Shown: one piece after another, positions 33,627-43,064 of the stretch | How the letters are laid out: each line of letters begins with the position of its first letter | Position numbering within the stretch: position 1 is the stretch's first letter | Source of the DNA: Candidatus Paracaedibacteraceae bacterium | Lineage (GTDB): Bacteria > Pseudomonadota > Alphaproteobacteria > Paracaedibacterales > Paracaedibacteraceae | Reading direction: 5' to 3' | Length of the DNA: 64,000 bases | Assembly (NCBI GenBank): GCA_019636035.1 | Contig: JAHBYI010000002.1 | Span: 1-64,000, forward strand | The notes under the pieces: model-generated | What the model saw: only the letters and a program-made list of their open reading frames with translations | What the model was told of the DNA's origin: nothing | The model's database searches: none | Translations under genes and position numbers: made by a program

Positions 33627-34553
33627 TTAAGTGTCTATACCGACTAGTGTACGGGCAAACTCTTGGGCTGTAAAGGGGCGCAAATCATCAACGGATTCAC
33701 CAACACCAATGGCATGAACAGGAAGCTGAAATTTATTGCACAGGGATACAACAACTCCACCTTTGGCTGTGCCGTCGAGTTTAGTGACGATAAGCCCTGT
33801 GACACCGATCATTTCTTTGAATGTTTGAACTTGAGCATGGGCATTTTGCCCTGTTGTTGCATCTAAAACCAGCAAAACATTATGGGGGCAACCGGGGTCA
33901 ATTTTTTGAATAACGCGGGAGATTTTCTTGAGTTCATCCATTAAGCCGGCTTTATTGTGAAGACGGCCAGCCGTATCAATAATAAGAATGTTACAGCCTT
34001 CATTCTTAGCCTGCATTAGGGCATCATAGGCAAGACTGGCAGAGTCAGCATTTTCTTGGCCAACGGTAAGGTGAACGCCGGTACGTTGAGCCCAAACTTG
34101 CAGTTGTTCAACGGCCGCAGCACGGAACGTATCGCCTGCAACAAGCCTTACTTTTTTCCCTTGGTCAGACCATTGTTTAGCCAATTTACCAATTGTTGTT
34201 GTCTTGCCGCTTCCGTTCACACCAACGACCAGAATCACCTGTGGTGCTTGATTTGTTAAGGTCAGCGGCAGGGCATACGGCGTTACAATCTCGGTGATTC
34301 TGTCGGCCAAAAAGGTTTTGATCTCATCGAGCGTAATGTCTTTGTCGAGTTTTTCTTTGGCGAGTTCTTGGGTTAGACGAGAGGCTGTCTCAACGCCCAT
34401 ATCGCTGAGAATCAATAACTCTTCGAGTTCATCGAGCGTTTCTTGATCCAGGCGTTTGCGGACAAAAACATTTTTGAGGCCGTCTTCTAATTTATCCGAT
34501 GTTTTTTTTAGGCCACTCTTTAAACGTGACCACCAGCTTGTATTTTCAGTCAT
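33627..34553 (-). CDS. ftsY: Signal recognition particle receptor FtsY
   Basis: The SRP receptor GTPase (308 aa) that docks ribosome-nascent chains at the inner membrane together with Ffh (gene at 45422). N domain, then G1 GVNGSGKTTTIGKLA, DTAGR for G3 and TKLDG for G4. The long acidic A domain of enterobacteria is missing, and the protein starts with a short basic stretch, as in many alphaproteobacteria. It is divergent from the aldolase gene. Confidence 0.97.
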   Translation of the reverse strand: MTENTSWWSRLKSGLKKTSDKLEDGLKNVFVRKRLDQETLDELEELLILSDMGVETASRLTQELAKEKLDKDITLDEIKTFLADRITEIVTPYALPLTLTNQAPQVILVVGVNGSGKTTTIGKLAKQWSDQGKKVRLVAGDTFRAAAVEQLQVWAQRTGVHLTVGQENADSASLAYDALMQAKNEGCNILIIDTAGRLHNKAGLMDELKKISRVIQKIDPGCPHNVLLVLDATTGQNAHAQVQTFKEMIGVTGLIVTKLDGTAKGGVVVSLCNKFQLPVHAIGVGESVDDLRPFTAQEFARTLVGIDT

Positions 34554-34688
34554 TTGTCCTTATCACCATTTTGGCATGGAATCCCCTGTAAGGTGATCTT
34601 GTGGATTAGTATGTCTAATTTTTTCTTTTATTTCAAGGTTGGACACGATACCCTGAGATCAACACATATTTCTGTAAATAGGTACCTC

Positions 34689-35609
34689 ATGCGTTTAACT
34701 CAAAAAGTAAGAAAAATCCTGAATCATTATGAAGCTGACTCGATCGGTGTAAAGCAAAATCTGGCACGTATTTTGATGCACGGTAAGTTGGGCGGAACGG
34801 GTAAGATGATGATCCTGGCTGTTGATCAGGGATTTGAGCACGGGCCTCGTGCTTTTGCGATGACGCCGGAGGCCTATGATCCACACTACCACTATCAATT
34901 TGCGGTTGATGGGGGGATGAATGCGTTTGCGGCTCCTCTTGGATTATTAGAAGCAGGGGCTGATACCTATTTAGGTGCTGTTCCGACCATCTTGAAAATT
35001 AACAGTGGAAATTCATTGTTCGGTAAGGACAACGCACCGGATCAAGCTGTGACAGCAAGCATTGATGATGCTTTGCGCCTGGGATGTTCTGCTATTGGGT
35101 TTACGATTTACCCGGGATCTGACATGTCCTATGATCAGATTGAGGAGTTGCGTGACTTGGCATCCGAAGCCAAAGCTTGCGGGCTGGCGGTAATCGTTTG
35201 GTCCTATGCGCGTGGTGCTTTATCGAAGGACGGTGAAACAGCTTTGGATGTAATTGCTTATGGGGCGCATATGGCTTGTGAATTGGGGGCGCATATCGTG
35301 AAAGTAAAGCTTCCGACAGCTCATCTTGAAATGTCTTCGGCCAAATCCCTGTATGAAAACTATGTTGATGGTTCGACCCTATCAGCCAGAGTTAACCATG
35401 TGGTTAATTCTTGTTTTGCCGGGCGTCGTATGGTGATCTTTTCCGGTGGAGAATCAAAAGATGTTTCCTCTGTTTTGGATGATGCACGGGCTATTGTTGC
35501 CGGCGGTGGGTTTGGTTCCATCATTGGTCGAAACTTTTTCCAACGTCCGAAAGCTGAGGCTTTGGGAATGGCAAAGGAAGTGGTTGAGATTTTTAAAGGA
35601 AAAATGTAA
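34689..35609 (+). CDS. fbaB: Class I fructose-bisphosphate aldolase (DhnA type)
   Basis: A 306-residue Schiff-base aldolase of the DhnA/FbaB group that cleaves fructose 1,6-bisphosphate. VDQGFEHGP near residue 43 and the lysine of HIVKVKLPT, together with the phosphate-binding GGG segment (VAGGGFGSIIGRN) near the end, fit the family. I choose the ATG at 34689 (MRLTQKVRKILNHYEADS) because it matches the usual N-terminus; the open frame starts earlier. A terminator follows at 35629. Confidence 0.92.
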   Translation: MRLTQKVRKILNHYEADSIGVKQNLARILMHGKLGGTGKMMILAVDQGFEHGPRAFAMTPEAYDPHYHYQFAVDGGMNAFAAPLGLLEAGADTYLGAVPTILKINSGNSLFGKDNAPDQAVTASIDDALRLGCSAIGFTIYPGSDMSYDQIEELRDLASEAKACGLAVIVWSYARGALSKDGETALDVIAYGAHMACELGAHIVKVKLPTAHLEMSSAKSLYENYVDGSTLSARVNHVVNSCFAGRRMVIFSGGESKDVSSVLDDARAIVAGGGFGSIIGRNFFQRPKAEALGMAKEVVEIFKGKM

Positions 35610-35628
35610 GATAGTTTCAAATCATTTT

Positions 35629-35658
35629 GCCCTGTTATCAAAACAAGGGCTATTTTTT
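35629..35658 (+). terminator. Rho-independent terminator
   Basis: GCCCT-GTT pairs with AAC-A-AGGGC around ATCAA, then TATTTTTT. It separates the aldolase gene from efp, which starts 15 bp later. Confidence 0.85.
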
Positions 35659-35672
35659 AGGGATGTTGGATC

Positions 35673-36236
35673 ATGAAAATTACGGGCGTTGCTATTCGCG
35701 TTGGCAACATATTGGATTACAATGGAAAATTGTGGGTTGTCACAAAAACGCAGCATACACAACCGGGTAAGGGTGGTGCGTACATGCAGGTTGAAATGAA
35801 GGCTTTGCTCGAAGGAACAAAACTTCATGAACGATTCCGCTCTGCTGATACGGTTGAGCGTGTTCATTTGGACGAACGTCCGTTCCAATATCTGTATCCG
35901 GAAGGCGAAGACTTTGTTTTTATGGATCAAGATACGTTTGAGCAAATCACCATTGCAGGCGATTTTGTTGGTGATGCAGCTGCCTTTTTACAAGACAGTA
36001 TGATTGTTAATATTTCCATGTACGAAGGTCGTCCTATTAGCGTTCAGCTGCCCGATACGGTTATTCTGACAATTGATCAAGCAGATGCTGTTGTTAAAGG
36101 ACAAACGGCAAGCTCATCGTATAAGCCGGCAATTTTGGAAAATGGTCTGCGTATTATGGTACCACCGCACATTGAATCCGGAATGCGTGTTGTTGTAAAT
36201 ACAGCTGATTCAACCTATGTTGAACGCGCAAAATAA
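35673..36236 (+). CDS. efp: Elongation factor P
   Basis: EF-P (187 aa) rescues ribosomes stalled at polyproline. Three OB-like domains. The modified loop PGKGGAYMQ has the lysine near residue 34 that is beta-lysylated by EpmA in other bacteria. I see no epmAB genes in this window. It is followed by suhB with 69 bp between, an order common in alphaproteobacteria. Confidence 0.96.
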   Translation: MKITGVAIRVGNILDYNGKLWVVTKTQHTQPGKGGAYMQVEMKALLEGTKLHERFRSADTVERVHLDERPFQYLYPEGEDFVFMDQDTFEQITIAGDFVGDAAAFLQDSMIVNISMYEGRPISVQLPDTVILTIDQADAVVKGQTASSSYKPAILENGLRIMVPPHIESGMRVVVNTADSTYVERAK

Positions 36237-36305
36237 TTAATTGAGATTAGACGAGGGGATGCGGATCGGTCGCGTCCTCTTCATTATTAAAAAGGGAATG
36301 GGACA

Positions 36306-37106
36306 ATGTCAACGCAACGGATGCTGACGGGATCAGCTTTGATGAACGTGATGGTGGCGGCTGCACATAAGGCCGGTCGTGGATTAGTTCGCGATTTTGG
36401 TGAGATTGAACAGCTTCAGGTTTCACGGAAAAGTCTTGGAGATTTTGTCAGCACAGCAGATATCAAAGCTGAAAAGACGATTATCCAAGAGTTGCAAAAA
36501 GCGCGCCCGGGGTATGGTTTCATTGTCGAAGAATCCGGTGAGATTGCCGGGGAAGATAAAGACAATACATGGATTATCGACCCCTTAGACGGAACCTCAA
36601 ACTTTTTGCACGGTATTCCGCAGTTTGCCATTTCTATTGCCTTGCAACGTAAGGGCGAAGTTGTCGCTGGTGTTGTTTATAATCCTGTGTTGGATGAATT
36701 ATATTGGTCTGAAAAGGGTTCCGGGGCATTTTTGAATCAACGTCGCCTGCGTGTGTCTGGTCGTCAACATATTGATGAGGCATTGATTGCCTGTGGGACA
36801 CCTTATGGTAAGCGCGGTAATTCTGAGAAATTTATCAACGGGTTCCGCAAACTTGTTGGTATTGTCTCCGGTGTTCGTCGTTTTGGCTGTGTTGCCCTTG
36901 ATTTATGCTTTGTTGCAGCAGGTCGACTCGAAGGATGTTTTGAGACGAACCTTAAGTCTTGGGATATTGCAGCGGGTGCCTTGATTGTTAAAGAATCAGG
37001 CGGGTACGTTTGTGACTTTGATGGGGATCAAGAGTTTCTCGAAAAAGGGAATGTGATCGCAGGGAATGCAGCTATTTTCCCTGAGTTGAAAAAAGCAATT
37101 CTTTAA
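36306..37106 (+). CDS. suhB: Inositol-1-monophosphatase family protein
   Basis: A 266-residue Mg-dependent phosphatase of the IMPase/SuhB family. Metal-site motifs: EESG near residue 75, DPLDGTSNF near 92-100, and the second site WDIAAGALIVKESGG. SuhB homologues in bacteria also help rRNA antitermination. The 3' end overlaps the stop of the converging hipA gene by 4 bp. Confidence 0.94.
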   Translation: MSTQRMLTGSALMNVMVAAAHKAGRGLVRDFGEIEQLQVSRKSLGDFVSTADIKAEKTIIQELQKARPGYGFIVEESGEIAGEDKDNTWIIDPLDGTSNFLHGIPQFAISIALQRKGEVVAGVVYNPVLDELYWSEKGSGAFLNQRRLRVSGRQHIDEALIACGTPYGKRGNSEKFINGFRKLVGIVSGVRRFGCVALDLCFVAAGRLEGCFETNLKSWDIAAGALIVKESGGYVCDFDGDQEFLEKGNVIAGNAAIFPELKKAIL

Positions 37107-38398
37107 TTAGGGGAGAGAGGCGACCTCTCCTCATATCCTTCAAAGGCATAGGCATTTAGGAATAAGCGGTCCCTCAGCAACGCATTATCAATAGGAGAGA
37201 GGGTTGCTTCATTGCATACTAAATCCCAATTTTCTTTGATAATGGATACTTGGGTGTTTATAATTTTACGGGCTTCAGTTTCGTCCAGCATAAAGTTTTT
37301 TGCGCTAGTAAGGCATGTGATCAAGCGACTGGAACGATCATTGCCGGCAATAATCATTGCTTGAGATGCTTCGCCACCTTGGCGCATTTGCGGGCAAATG
37401 TCATAGGCGGGTGTAAGAATCAAGTGTTTACCATCCCAAAAAGCTGCATGATTGCGCGCGTGATCATCTGTATTGCCACAAAGAATGTTGAACACGATAC
37501 GCCCAAACATTTCGTGTAAAGTTGCTTTTGGGTTGGTAAAGCGGCGGCGAATTAATTCTGCCAGATCTTCATAGCTAGCATAATGGGGGGTCATTTCGTC
37601 CAGATCAAGAAGGGTTAATGCAGATAACATGAGTTTGCGAGCCCAACCATCATTTTTGGGTGTGCGATCAAACCGTTCAACCAGCAGAACATCTTTCCCG
37701 GATGTATTTGTTAATCTTACATTAGCTACATTTAATCCACATAGGCGAGCCAGGCGCATGGCGATAAATTCAGCTTTGATAATATTGTATTGATCTGTGC
37801 TGGATGAGAATTTCGCGATGAATTTTGTATGGTTGCTGGTAATTAACGCTTTGGGGCGTGCGCCGCCAATGGATGTGCCGTGATTAATTGCCTGTGCAAG
37901 CTCTGGGGTTAAAGGCATGCCTTTTTCGATGCGTTCTGAAGAAAGGAGTAGTTCTTCAAGGGATGCCTGATCTGCTAAACGAGGTTTGTATATCGTTGGT
38001 GATTTTTGAAAATCCAGCCCCCCAATTCTGTCTGATCCAGACTCAATCATATAGATGAATTCATCTAAGTCTCCGGGGTCAGCTGTTTTGCCTTTTGTAC
38101 CTAACAGCTTATTAAGAATAACCCGTCGTCCCCAGGCATCGGGTGTGGCATCACGAATACAGCCGGGGATGGCTTCAGTTCCGAATATTTTTTCCTGTAT
38201 ACCGCTTTTAAGGGGGAGTTCTTCGTCGTAGATAGCTATAGCTTTGGGGTTGTCCAGATAGTTTTGACCATACGTAAATAAGATACGATTATCGCTTTTA
38301 CTTAATTTTCCTGCAACAACAGGCTGGGTTTCATCTGGTAGCCATATCCATATAAAAACACTAGAAAAACTATCTTTAGAAGTCATCGTCAATCTCAA
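37103..38398 (-). CDS. hipA: HipA-family toxin kinase
   Basis: A 431-residue serine/threonine kinase-like toxin of the HipA family. The fold is clear: an N-lobe block (PDAWGRR, then TSIGGARPK for ATP binding), ERFDR, and the catalytic/metal segment CGNTDDHARNHAAF, with DICPQM further on. Family members phosphorylate glutamyl-tRNA synthetase or related targets and induce growth arrest. The antitoxin gene hipB lies directly upstream and overlaps by up to 23 bp; a second ATG at 38386 (MTSKDSF) would shorten the overlap to 11 bp. The target here is unknown. Confidence 0.92.
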   Translation of the reverse strand: MRLTMTSKDSFSSVFIWIWLPDETQPVVAGKLSKSDNRILFTYGQNYLDNPKAIAIYDEELPLKSGIQEKIFGTEAIPGCIRDATPDAWGRRVILNKLLGTKGKTADPGDLDEFIYMIESGSDRIGGLDFQKSPTIYKPRLADQASLEELLLSSERIEKGMPLTPELAQAINHGTSIGGARPKALITSNHTKFIAKFSSSTDQYNIIKAEFIAMRLARLCGLNVANVRLTNTSGKDVLLVERFDRTPKNDGWARKLMLSALTLLDLDEMTPHYASYEDLAELIRRRFTNPKATLHEMFGRIVFNILCGNTDDHARNHAAFWDGKHLILTPAYDICPQMRQGGEASQAMIIAGNDRSSRLITCLTSAKNFMLDETEARKIINTQVSIIKENWDLVCNEATLSPIDNALLRDRLFLNAYAFEGYEERSPLSPN

Positions 38399-38714
38399 TT
38401 GTTGCTGTTCTTGCTCGTCTTGGTAAGAGTGCTAATTTATCTTTAATAATTTTATTCTGGACGATCAGGTTATTATAGTCAGATTGAAACAACGTCAAGT
38501 TTAAGAGTGTGGCGACTTCAAAGACCAAGCCAATACCACACGTGGGATCGGCATGCTCAATACGATATAGCAGATCACGAGAAATACCAGCACGTTCTGC
38601 CAGATCTTCAGCGGTTATTTTGCGTTCAAGGCGCGTTGACTTTATTTGTCCGGCAAAAAGCCGAAGTGCTTCTTGGGTGTAGCGAGAATATGTGCGGTTT
38701 TCTTTCTTTGCCAA
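38376..38714 (-). CDS. hipB: HipB-like antitoxin, XRE-family DNA-binding protein
   Basis: A 112-residue protein with an XRE/Cro-type helix-turn-helix (ITAEDLAERAGISRDLLYRIEHADP, about residues 34-58). It should neutralise HipA and repress the operon. The C-terminal tail (PRRARTATIEIDDDF) is acidic and could be the protease-sensitive part. A matched pair of 10-bp inverted half-sites (38725-38775) lies just upstream of its start, consistent with autoregulation. Confidence 0.9.
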   Translation of the reverse strand: MAKKENRTYSRYTQEALRLFAGQIKSTRLERKITAEDLAERAGISRDLLYRIEHADPTCGIGLVFEVATLLNLTLFQSDYNNLIVQNKIIKDKLALLPRRARTATIEIDDDF

Positions 38715-38724
38715 AATATCACCT

Positions 38725-38775
38725 ATGTCTTATAAAACTGACGTTAGAGGCTTTAATGACTGATATATAAGACAT
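38725..38775. promoter_or_regulatory. hipBA operator, 10-bp inverted half-sites
   Basis: ATGTCTTATA (38725-38734) and TATAAGACAT (38766-38775) are perfect inverted complements with 31 bases between them. The first half-site starts 11 bp upstream of the hipB start codon. The spacing would place the half-sites about four helical turns apart. Confidence 0.65.
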
Positions 38776-38838
38776 TGTACCCTTGTTTAGGTTGTTTGTC
38801 AAATTTGAGAAATGGTGGTGCAGGGGGGGCGGGATATT

Positions 38839-39390
38839 TCACTGTTTCACTTTTTCATCTTTTTCCATAGCGGTATAAAAATCAAAACTGTGTTTTTCTC
38901 GGGCATCATAGATCATGGACATCATGGTTTTCGATGCTTGTTTTATTTCTTGGTCAAAGTTAATCAATGATTTTACTCGTTGCTCGTTAATTAAATTTTG
39001 TAGCCAATTATGGTAATGTTTGATTTTCATATAAGCGTGGACTTGCATAAGGAAAAAAATATAATCGTTGGATCCTATGGTTCTTTCTGCTAAATCACAG
39101 ATGTTTTCTAAGTCAAAAAGGGCTCTCTTTACATCTTGAGCCGTTTTGTCTTTTGGAGCATAGAAATAATGGATGCGTTTTTCAGAAAGTGTGGTGTGGG
39201 CTGCTATGATGAGCCTGTGGAGTATTTGGAGCTCTTTATCAAGTTTTGACTGTGGAAGTTTAATATCAATATCGAGTTTAGAACAGACAACTTGGTTGAT
39301 TTTAAAATCAATGTCACCAAGATCAACGTCTTGCCCAAAAACAAAACTATGGAGCGCAATTAAGCAGATATTCAAATTTACTAAGTACAA
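38839..39390 (-). CDS. Small secreted protein of unknown function (183 aa)
   Basis: Not recognised. The N-terminus (MYLVNLNICLIALHSFVFGQ) reads as a signal peptide with cleavage near FG-QD. The rest is mostly alpha-helical and lysine-rich, with a Met-rich C-terminal part (TMMSMIYDAREKH). The start is uncertain: the only good candidate in frame is TTG at 39390, with AGGA about 13 bases upstream, so the protein may begin elsewhere. It is divergent from the Snf2 helicase gene and stands next to the hipBA module. Confidence 0.6.
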   Translation of the reverse strand: MYLVNLNICLIALHSFVFGQDVDLGDIDFKINQVVCSKLDIDIKLPQSKLDKELQILHRLIIAAHTTLSEKRIHYFYAPKDKTAQDVKRALFDLENICDLAERTIGSNDYIFFLMQVHAYMKIKHYHNWLQNLINEQRVKSLINFDQEIKQASKTMMSMIYDAREKHSFDFYTAMEKDEKVKQ

Positions 39391-39500
39391 CGACGGTATG
39401 TTTCCTAAAATTTTAAATAATATAATATCGTAGACAAAAAAGCTAAAAAATGTCTATACTGAATGGATAAAAAAGTTAAAAGTGTGAACCCCTTAGAGTT

Positions 39501-41744
39501 ATGAGCGTCCAACCTGTGACTGTCAATTCCAATTCAACAGCAGCGATTAAGCTGCGTGTCTTTTCTGGCGAAGTAAAAGTTAAAGATAAACCTTGGTCTG
39601 CTGCCAAATCCTATGTCCATGTCTGTGCGTTTCTTGAGGGATCCGCTGATGCTATTCAGACGCTTGAATCCATTGGTTGGCAGTCTGTCAAGACGCTTGG
39701 GGCCGTGATTGATGTGTCAACACTTGCGACAACGTCTCATATTATTTTAGACGGTGACAAGAGTCTTGCTCAATTGGCGCAAGAATTTTATCAAATTCAC
39801 ATGCCGAATCTTATCGAGAATGGTTGGGATATCGATGTTGATGATAGCTTTCCCTTCCGCCCTATTGAAGTACAGGGGGAGTGGTATGCCAATCTTGATA
39901 AAGCCATCACAACAACAACAGATTGGTTTGATCTGGAATTGGGGTTGATGATTGACGGAGAGCGTGTCAATATTCTGCCGTTGCTCGTTAAAATGCTGAG
40001 AGAAGAAGGTGCGAAGGACAAATTAAAGGAAGCCTTAGCTGATCAAGAGGGGGGCGTTGTTTACGTGCCACTCGAAGATGGCAGGTTACTTCCTGTTCCT
40101 GCGGATAAAATACGCTTTATTGCTAAAACATTGATTGAATTGCATGATGCGGATTCCTTGACAGATGAAGGAAAACTCCGCTTGTCCAGCTGGCAGTCAA
40201 CGCAACTTGTTGAAATTGAAGCGGCAATGCAGGCGGCGCAAATGCGTTGGTTTGGGGACGAACAAGTTCGCGAACTGGGGGCGAAACTCAAGGATTTCAC
40301 TAAAATATCGCCTGTGGATATACCGAATTCTCTGCAATGTGATTTGCGTTGCTATCAAGAGCAAGGGCTTAGCTGGCTACAGTTTTTGCGTGAAAACAAT
40401 CTTAATGGAATTTTGGCTGACGATATGGGGTTGGGTAAAACTGTCCAAGCTTTGTCTCACATTCTCAAAGAAAAAGAATCGGGGCGTATGGAGAAACCGA
40501 TTCTCGTTGTTGCACCGACCAGCTTGATGGTGAACTGGCGTCACGAGGCGGCAAAATATGCGCCGAGCTTAAAGGTTTTGACTTTACATGGTCAAGATCG
40601 CAAGGATTTCTTTGATTTGATCAATGCTCATGATTTGGTGCTGACAACGTATCCTTTATTGTCGCGTGACAAAGACCATTTGATCAAACATGAATTCCAT
40701 ATGCTGATTCTGGATGAAGCCCAAGTTATTAAGAACCCGAATACCATGGCACATCGTACGGTTCAGCAAATCAACGCACGGCACCGCCTATGTTTGACAG
40801 GGACTCCGATGGAAAATCATTTGGGTGAGTTATGGGCGTTATTTTATTTCTTGATGCCGGGATTTCTGGGGGATCAAAAGAAATTTAACCAGACCTTCCG
40901 AGTTCCCATTGAAAAACATGGTGACGATGATCGCCGTGAGAATCTGGCGCGACGTGTTAAACCCTTTATGTTGCGTCGTACAAAAAGTCAGGTTGTCTCT
41001 GAATTGCCACCTAAGACAGAGATGATTCAAACCATTGAGTTAATGCCGGAACAACGGGCACTGTATGAAAGCATTCGCTTAACCATGCATGAACGGGTGC
41101 GCCAGGAAATTCAAGAAAAAGGCTTGAACAAAAGCCATATTGTCATTTTGGATGCCTTGCTGAAATTGCGTCAAGTTTGTTGTGATCCGCGGTTGTTAAA
41201 GTTAGATGCTGCACGCGGTGTTCTGGAATCAGCAAAGGTTCAATTCTTGCGGGATACATTGCCGGAGATGATTGAAGAAGGGCGTCAGATCCTCTTGTTT
41301 TCTCAGTTCACGAGTATGTTAGCCTTGATTGAAGAGGAACTGACCAAAATCGGTATCCCGTTTGTCAAGTTAACAGGGCAAACCAAAGACCGTGCAACGC
41401 CGATCGAAGAGTTCCAATCGGGTAAAGCACCGGTGTTCCTCATTAGCCTTAAGGCCGGTGGAACCGGGTTGAACTTGACGGCAGCCGATACGGTCATCCA
41501 TTTTGATCCATGGTGGAACCCGGCGGTTGAAAATCAGGCAACGGATCGTGCCTATCGTATTGGTCAGGATAAACCGGTTTTCGTCTACAAATTGATTACC
41601 GAAGGAACCGTTGAAGAAAAAATCATGATAATGCAGCAACGCAAAGCAACGTTGCTGTCAGGTATTTTCGATGGCAAGCAAGATACCGATGGCTTGTTTA
41701 ATGCAGATGACCTAGAGGCATTGTTTGAGCCTTTGCCACAGTAA
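39501..41744 (+). CDS. Snf2/Rad54-family DEAQ-box ATPase
   Basis: A 747-residue SF2 ATPase of the Snf2 family, which translocates on double-stranded DNA. Helicase motifs are in order: LADDMGLGKTVQ (near 305-316), LDEAQ (motif II, near 404), LTGTPMENH (III), LLFSQF (IV), LKAGGTGLNLTAAD (V) and DRAYRIGQ (VI). The first 280 residues are a non-catalytic domain without SWIM cysteines. It is similar to the HepA-like helicases of many alphaproteobacteria. Its exact role in repair or transcription recycling is not evident. It is monocistronic by spacing. Confidence 0.92.
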   Translation: MSVQPVTVNSNSTAAIKLRVFSGEVKVKDKPWSAAKSYVHVCAFLEGSADAIQTLESIGWQSVKTLGAVIDVSTLATTSHIILDGDKSLAQLAQEFYQIHMPNLIENGWDIDVDDSFPFRPIEVQGEWYANLDKAITTTTDWFDLELGLMIDGERVNILPLLVKMLREEGAKDKLKEALADQEGGVVYVPLEDGRLLPVPADKIRFIAKTLIELHDADSLTDEGKLRLSSWQSTQLVEIEAAMQAAQMRWFGDEQVRELGAKLKDFTKISPVDIPNSLQCDLRCYQEQGLSWLQFLRENNLNGILADDMGLGKTVQALSHILKEKESGRMEKPILVVAPTSLMVNWRHEAAKYAPSLKVLTLHGQDRKDFFDLINAHDLVLTTYPLLSRDKDHLIKHEFHMLILDEAQVIKNPNTMAHRTVQQINARHRLCLTGTPMENHLGELWALFYFLMPGFLGDQKKFNQTFRVPIEKHGDDDRRENLARRVKPFMLRRTKSQVVSELPPKTEMIQTIELMPEQRALYESIRLTMHERVRQEIQEKGLNKSHIVILDALLKLRQVCCDPRLLKLDAARGVLESAKVQFLRDTLPEMIEEGRQILLFSQFTSMLALIEEELTKIGIPFVKLTGQTKDRATPIEEFQSGKAPVFLISLKAGGTGLNLTAADTVIHFDPWWNPAVENQATDRAYRIGQDKPVFVYKLITEGTVEEKIMIMQQRKATLLSGIFDGKQDTDGLFNADDLEALFEPLPQ

Positions 41745-41912
41745 CATGACGATCGGATAGGCGAGATTGACCCGTTGTTGAGATTAATTTATTCAGCGGT
41801 GTTCTTGCTCTAAGGGGTAAAAAACTCATTTCTTGATCACATTTCTTTTCTTCCCTAATGGGGAAATATGCGATAGATTTATTTTAATGATTTGTTAACG
41901 ATTGAAGAAGTG

Positions 41913-43037
41913 ATGATCGAAACACTGCTTTCTATGGCACAGAATTTGTGGCCTTTCCTTGTTTTATTAACGATTTTAGTCTTTATTCATGAGTTGGGGC
42001 ACTATCTGGTGGCTCGTTGGAATGGCGTGAAGATTGAGGTTTTCTCCATTGGGTTTGGCCCTGAATTATTCGGTTGGACGGATAAAGCGGACACCCGTTG
42101 GAAATTCAGCCTGATTCCGTTGGGTGGGTATGTCAAGATGTACGGTGATGCTGACGCAGCCAGCAAACCGGATGCTCAGGCTGCACAGGAAATGTCCTCT
42201 GAACAAAAGGCCTTAACCCTTCAAGGTAAGCGTGTTGGGCAAAAGATTGCTGTCGTTGCGGCAGGCCCTGCGGCTAATTATGTCTTAGCCATTGCAATTC
42301 TGGCGGGTCTTTATATGGTTAAGGGCGTTCCTATTGTTGAGCCGATTGTTGGATCCGTTGTGGAACAGAGTGTTGCCGGTGATTTAGGTCTTAAGGCTAA
42401 GGATAAGATTTTGTCATTGAATGGCAAATCAATCGAGAGTTTTGATGATCTCAGACTTGTTTTACCATCTTTGGCTGGAAAACCTATTGAACTCAATGTT
42501 GAGCGTGACCAAAAGACAGTTGATCTTAAAGGAAAAATGGAACGGGACGGACAAGCTACAAAATCCCTTGGGATTACGCCATTCTTGCCCGATCAACCGC
42601 TGTATAAAGATGCCGGTGTTGTTGAATCCGTTTGGATGGCTGTGGACTATTGCTGGGATATGTCGGTGATGACGTTAAAATCCTTGGGGCAAATGCTCAT
42701 GGGGAATCGTTCTTCCGGTGAGTTAGGGGGAATCTTAAGTATCGGCGATATGGCCAAGAAAAGTGCATCGCAAGGGTGGATTTCCTTTATCTTGCTGACG
42801 GCTTTGTTGTCAATCAATCTTGGTTTGATTAATTTGCTGCCGATTCCGGTCTTGGATGGCGGGCATATTGTCTTTTATTCTATTGAGGGCATTATTGGTC
42901 GCCCTGTGAGTGACAAGGCGCAAGAGATTGCCTACACAGCAGGGTTAATGATTGTTCTGACATTGATGGCTGTGGCAACGTGGAATGATCTATCGCGGTT
43001 CAAGATTGTTGCGTGGTTTATGAAGTTCTTTAATTAA
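41913..43037 (+). CDS. rseP: Site-2 zinc metalloprotease RseP
   Basis: Intramembrane protease, about 374 residues from the ATG at 41913. HELGH lies in the first membrane helix (FIHELGHYLVARWNG) and the second zinc ligand in LLPIPVLDGGHI. One PDZ domain (GSVVEQSVAGDLGLKAKDKILSLNGKSIES) sits between them. The family cleaves anti-sigma factors and remnant signal peptides. Two in-frame starts (GTG 41910 and ATG 41913) are possible, both behind GAAGAAG. It precedes bamA, the standard alphaproteobacterial order. Confidence 0.95.
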   Translation: MIETLLSMAQNLWPFLVLLTILVFIHELGHYLVARWNGVKIEVFSIGFGPELFGWTDKADTRWKFSLIPLGGYVKMYGDADAASKPDAQAAQEMSSEQKALTLQGKRVGQKIAVVAAGPAANYVLAIAILAGLYMVKGVPIVEPIVGSVVEQSVAGDLGLKAKDKILSLNGKSIESFDDLRLVLPSLAGKPIELNVERDQKTVDLKGKMERDGQATKSLGITPFLPDQPLYKDAGVVESVWMAVDYCWDMSVMTLKSLGQMLMGNRSSGELGGILSIGDMAKKSASQGWISFILLTALLSINLGLINLLPIPVLDGGHIVFYSIEGIIGRPVSDKAQEIAYTAGLMIVLTLMAVATWNDLSRFKIVAWFMKFFN

Positions 43038-43064
43038 TTCGGGTAAAAAGAGGGATAGAGGGTT

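Noticed and set aside
38271..38300. ATACGTA-like stretch inside hipA
   Set aside because: It lies inside coding sequence and does not form the full palindrome.
41820..41880. TTCCC/GGGGAA hairpin before rseP as a terminator
   Set aside because: Stem of only five pairs and no T-tract; treated as background.
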